Shown here one piece after another: positions 61,588-64,000 of a stretch of DNA of 64,000 nucleotides. The position numbers were made by a program, and so were the translations under genes. How positions within the stretch are numbered: the stretch's first letter is position 1; each line of letters starts with the position of its first letter. Below the pieces are notes generated by a model. It did no database searches, had not been told where the DNA came from, and was given only the letters and a program-made list of their open reading frames with translations. The stretch lies in NCBI GenBank assembly GCA_964641175.1, contig CAZXLJ010000002.1, positions 6,325-70,324 on the forward strand, written 5' to 3'. Source of the DNA: CAYNST01 sp964641175. GTDB lineage: Bacteria > Pseudomonadota > Gammaproteobacteria > Pseudomonadales > Cellvibrionaceae.

Positions 61588-62865
61588 ATGAAGCTTGAAA
61601 CAATGGCACTGCACCAAGGTTATAAATCGGAACCGACAACACGGGCCGCCGCCGTCCCCATTTACCAGACCACCTCTTTCACTTTCGACGATACCCGGCA
61701 TGGCGCGGACCTGTTTGATCTGAAAGTTGAGGGCAATATCTATAGCCGGATCATGAACCCGACAAATGCAGTGCTGGAATCTCGTATGGCCGCGATGGAA
61801 GGCGGAATCGGGGCCCTGGTAGTCGCGTCAGGAATGGCAGCCATAACTTACGCAATTCAATGCATAACCGCCGCCGGAGATAACATAGTCAGTACCAGTC
61901 AGCTTTACGGCGGCACGTATAATCTTTTTGCGCACAGCTTTCCTCGTCAGGGCATTGAAGTAAGAATGGCCTCATTCGACCAGTTCGATGCGCTGGAAGG
62001 TCACATTGACCACAAGACACGAGCCATTTTCTGCGAATCGATCGGCAACCCGGCCGGCCACATTGTGGATATTCAGCGCCTGGCAGAAATCGCCAATCGC
62101 CACGGCGTCCCGTTGATCGTTGATAACACGGTTGCCACTCCCTACTTGTGCCGTCCGATCGACCTGGGTGCTCACATCGTGGTCAACTCCCTGACCAAAT
62201 ATATCGGTGGCCATGGCACTACCATTGGTGGCGTTATTGTGGATTCAGGGAAATTCGACTGGGGAGCGAACAGCGCTCGCTTTCCGATGCTTAACGAGCC
62301 AGACCCTTCCTACCACAATGTGGTCTACACCCAGGCATTGGGTGCAGCTGCCTATATCGGACGCTGCCGTGTGGTGCCATTGCGAAACACCGGTTCTGCT
62401 CTGGCGCCTCACAGCGCGTTCCTGATCATGCAGGGCCTGGAAACTCTGGGACTGAGGATGGAACGACACTGCGAAAACGCGCTCGCGGTCGCTCAGTATC
62501 TTGTGCAGCATCCCAAAGTGACCCATGTCAATTACGGCGCGCTACCGGGGAGCCCGCATTATGAAACCTGCGAGAAAATATGTGGCGGCCGGGCGTCCGG
62601 GATTTTGAGTTTCCACATAAAGGGCGGTCAGGAGGCTGGTGCCCAGTTCATTGACGCCCTGCAAATGATTCTGCGGCTGGTTAATATTGGCGACGCGAAA
62701 TCGCTGGCGTGTCACCCCGCCAGCACTACCCATCGGCAGTTAAGTGACGAGGAGTTGCGTTCCGCCGGGGTAGCACAAGACCTGATTCGTCTGTCCGTCG
62801 GGATCGAGCACATCGACGACATTCTTTTTGACGTCGAGCAGGCGCTGGGCAAGGTCAGCGCGTAA
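61588..62865 (+). CDS. metY: O-acetylhomoserine sulfhydrylase (Cys/Met metabolism PLP enzyme)
   Basis: A 425-residue PLP enzyme of the gamma-family. The cofactor lysine is Lys204 in VNSLTKYIGGHGTT. Other family segments are AAVPIYQTTSFTF, IYSRIMNPTNAVLESRMAAM and VDNTVATPYLCRPIDLGAHI. The length and the insert after the lysine loop (KFDWGANSARFPML) indicate the O-acetylhomoserine aminocarboxypropyltransferase branch, which makes homocysteine by direct sulfhydrylation. Confidence 0.95.
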   Translation: MKLETMALHQGYKSEPTTRAAAVPIYQTTSFTFDDTRHGADLFDLKVEGNIYSRIMNPTNAVLESRMAAMEGGIGALVVASGMAAITYAIQCITAAGDNIVSTSQLYGGTYNLFAHSFPRQGIEVRMASFDQFDALEGHIDHKTRAIFCESIGNPAGHIVDIQRLAEIANRHGVPLIVDNTVATPYLCRPIDLGAHIVVNSLTKYIGGHGTTIGGVIVDSGKFDWGANSARFPMLNEPDPSYHNVVYTQALGAAAYIGRCRVVPLRNTGSALAPHSAFLIMQGLETLGLRMERHCENALAVAQYLVQHPKVTHVNYGALPGSPHYETCEKICGGRASGILSFHIKGGQEAGAQFIDALQMILRLVNIGDAKSLACHPASTTHRQLSDEELRSAGVAQDLIRLSVGIEHIDDILFDVEQALGKVSA

Positions 62866-62926
62866 ATCCAGAGCCGGCCCGGGTCGATGGAAATGCCGGA
62901 ACGACCAAGCTTGTGGAACCTGTTTC

Positions 62927-63910
62927 ATGTCGCAACTTGCACAAAATTCTAAAAGCGGCCCCGCTGTTTTCCTCGATGCCGCATCGCTGAATCCCGGCGA
63001 TATAGACCTGTCGCCACTCCACCGGGCCGCAGGGTCGCTAGTTTTGTTTGATAATGCACCTGCCGGCCGTCTTGCCGATCAGAACATCAATCCGTGGTGT
63101 GTCATCGTCAATAAAATTCAGTTGGACGCCGGGTTTTTCGAACAGCATTCGCACCTTCGCCTGGTTTGCATAACTGCCACCGGTACCAACAATGTTGATC
63201 TTGAAGCCGCCCAGGCCCGTGATGTGGCGGTGGTTCATTGCCGTGGGTACAGCACTGACTCGGTGGCGCAGCATGTCCTGATGCTGATATTGACGCTGGT
63301 GCGCAATTTTCCTGCTTATCATCGCGATATCGTCAACGACGAATGGAGCCGATCGCCGCTTTTCTGCCTGCTTCGTCACCCGATCCGTGAAATCCAGCAG
63401 ATGAAAATCGGAATCATCGGTTACGGGGAAATTGGTCAAAAGGTAGGCGCACTGGCAACCGCCTTCGGGATGGAGGTTGTCATCTCGGAGCGACCCGGCT
63501 GTCAAATCCGTCCCGGCCGCACGGGCATGGATGAAGTATTGGCTACATGTGATGTCATCACCTTACACTGCCCATCGACACCGGAGACCAGAAATCTCAT
63601 GGACCGTCGCGCGTTCAACCTGATGCGCAATGATGCAATATTGATTAACACCGCGCGTGGTGATCTTGTCGACGAAGCAGCTTTGCTGGAAGCGTTGCAA
63701 AAGGGGTCGATCGCCGGTGCTGCCGTTGACGTTTTGACCTCGGAGCCACCCGCGGCGGATCATCCGCTTCTCAAGTTGCGGCTGCCCAATTTTATCGTGA
63801 CCCCCCACAACGCCTGGGGCAGCCGAGAAGCCCGCCAGCGGGCCGTTGATCAGACAGCGGAGAACATAACGAGGTGGCGTTCCGGCGAAAGCATTCGGCG
63901 GGTTGTCTAG
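62927..63910 (+). CDS. D-2-hydroxyacid dehydrogenase
   Basis: 327 residues from ATG 62927. The NAD site is IGIIGYGEIGQKVG and the catalytic residues fall in NTARGDLV (Arg), DVLTSEPP (Glu) and TPHNAWGS (His). The layout is that of glycerate/hydroxypyruvate dehydrogenases (HprA group). It may act on 2-oxoacids; the metY neighbour suggests amino-acid metabolism. Its stop codon TAG shares its last base with the start of a MITE-like repeat copy. Confidence 0.92.
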   Translation: MSQLAQNSKSGPAVFLDAASLNPGDIDLSPLHRAAGSLVLFDNAPAGRLADQNINPWCVIVNKIQLDAGFFEQHSHLRLVCITATGTNNVDLEAAQARDVAVVHCRGYSTDSVAQHVLMLILTLVRNFPAYHRDIVNDEWSRSPLFCLLRHPIREIQQMKIGIIGYGEIGQKVGALATAFGMEVVISERPGCQIRPGRTGMDEVLATCDVITLHCPSTPETRNLMDRRAFNLMRNDAILINTARGDLVDEAALLEALQKGSIAGAAVDVLTSEPPAADHPLLKLRLPNFIVTPHNAWGSREARQRAVDQTAENITRWRSGESIRRVV

Positions 63911-64000
63911 GGAACCTCTGATTGAGTCCGGACTGTGCAGTGCTCTTCCTGTCGGGAAGCCGGGAGATGTTTCGAACCGGCCCACGCAGCGACGATGCTG
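63910..64000 (+). mobile_element. Second MITE-like copy, cut by window end
   Basis: It begins GGGAACCTCTGATTGAGTCC, matching the left end of the element at 54671, and then a hairpin-forming GTGCTCTTCCTGTCGGGAAG. The rest lies beyond the window. It abuts the stop codon of the preceding gene. Confidence 0.55.

Overview
The window looks like a draft or metagenome-derived contig of an unclassified, probably aquatic gammaproteobacterium. The evidence is mixed-to-moderately high GC, outer-membrane machinery (TonB-dependent receptor, LpxD, CsgG-type lipoprotein), azurin, and several gene families first named in Pseudomonas or Neisseria (PA2778/PA2779, DUF4810/GNA1162). I cannot place it to a family. 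There are two 100-N scaffold gaps. I see no rRNA, tRNA, CRISPR array, prophage or intact transposase.

Layout. 1-4.5 kb: the 3' end of pqqE, a short-chain dehydrogenase, and a secreted lipoprotein glycoside hydrolase with a carbohydrate-binding module set inside its catalytic domain. 4.6-8.2 kb: scaffold gap, then an SLC13-type permease convergent with a TrkH potassium transporter. 8.4-17 kb: a nitric-oxide detoxification/denitrification block with azurin, NnrS, NsrR, a 41-residue membrane microprotein, NorC with a second haem domain, NorB, NorQ and NorD, then a DUF411 lipoprotein. A strong NsrR-like operator lies between the azurin and nnrS genes. 17-25 kb: a TonB-dependent receptor, an S41 peptidase, a small lipoprotein, a CAP-domain lipoprotein and exported oligoendopeptidase F. 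25-32.5 kb: two overlapping hybrid histidine kinases, the first carrying an array of at least eight 92-residue HAMP-type repeats.

33-39.5 kb: an iron-type locus of imelysin, two di-haem DHOR proteins, imelysin and DUF1513, with a Fur-like box upstream. 39.7-44.2 kb: a membrane protein, a stand-alone lpxD, a PA2779/PA2778 pair and a soluble PQQ-dependent sugar dehydrogenase. That enzyme would use the PQQ made by the pathway represented by pqqE. 44.3-51.1 kb: a CotH-type secreted kinase split by an assembly gap, an old yellow enzyme, an exported protein of unknown function, and a 982-residue exported protein. The last has two lamin-tail domains followed by a phosphohistidine domain and an ATP-grasp domain in the order found in plant glucan water dikinase. 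It is the most unusual gene here.

51-64 kb: a small membrane protein, a TonB-like protein with an exported N-terminal domain, amtB behind a near-perfect sigma-54 promoter, a MITE-like repeat, a four-gene overlapping lipoprotein operon (CsgG-type, small lipoprotein, DUF4810, GNA1162), a glycosyltransferase-like protein, a four-helix membrane protein, a chromate transporter, nitronate monooxygenase, O-acetylhomoserine sulfhydrylase and a D-2-hydroxyacid dehydrogenase. A second copy of the MITE-like end starts at the stop codon of the last gene.

Starts were revised downstream of the longest reading frame wherever a signal peptide, ribosome-binding site or overlap argued for it. All functions are inferred from sequence pattern recognition; no database search was run.
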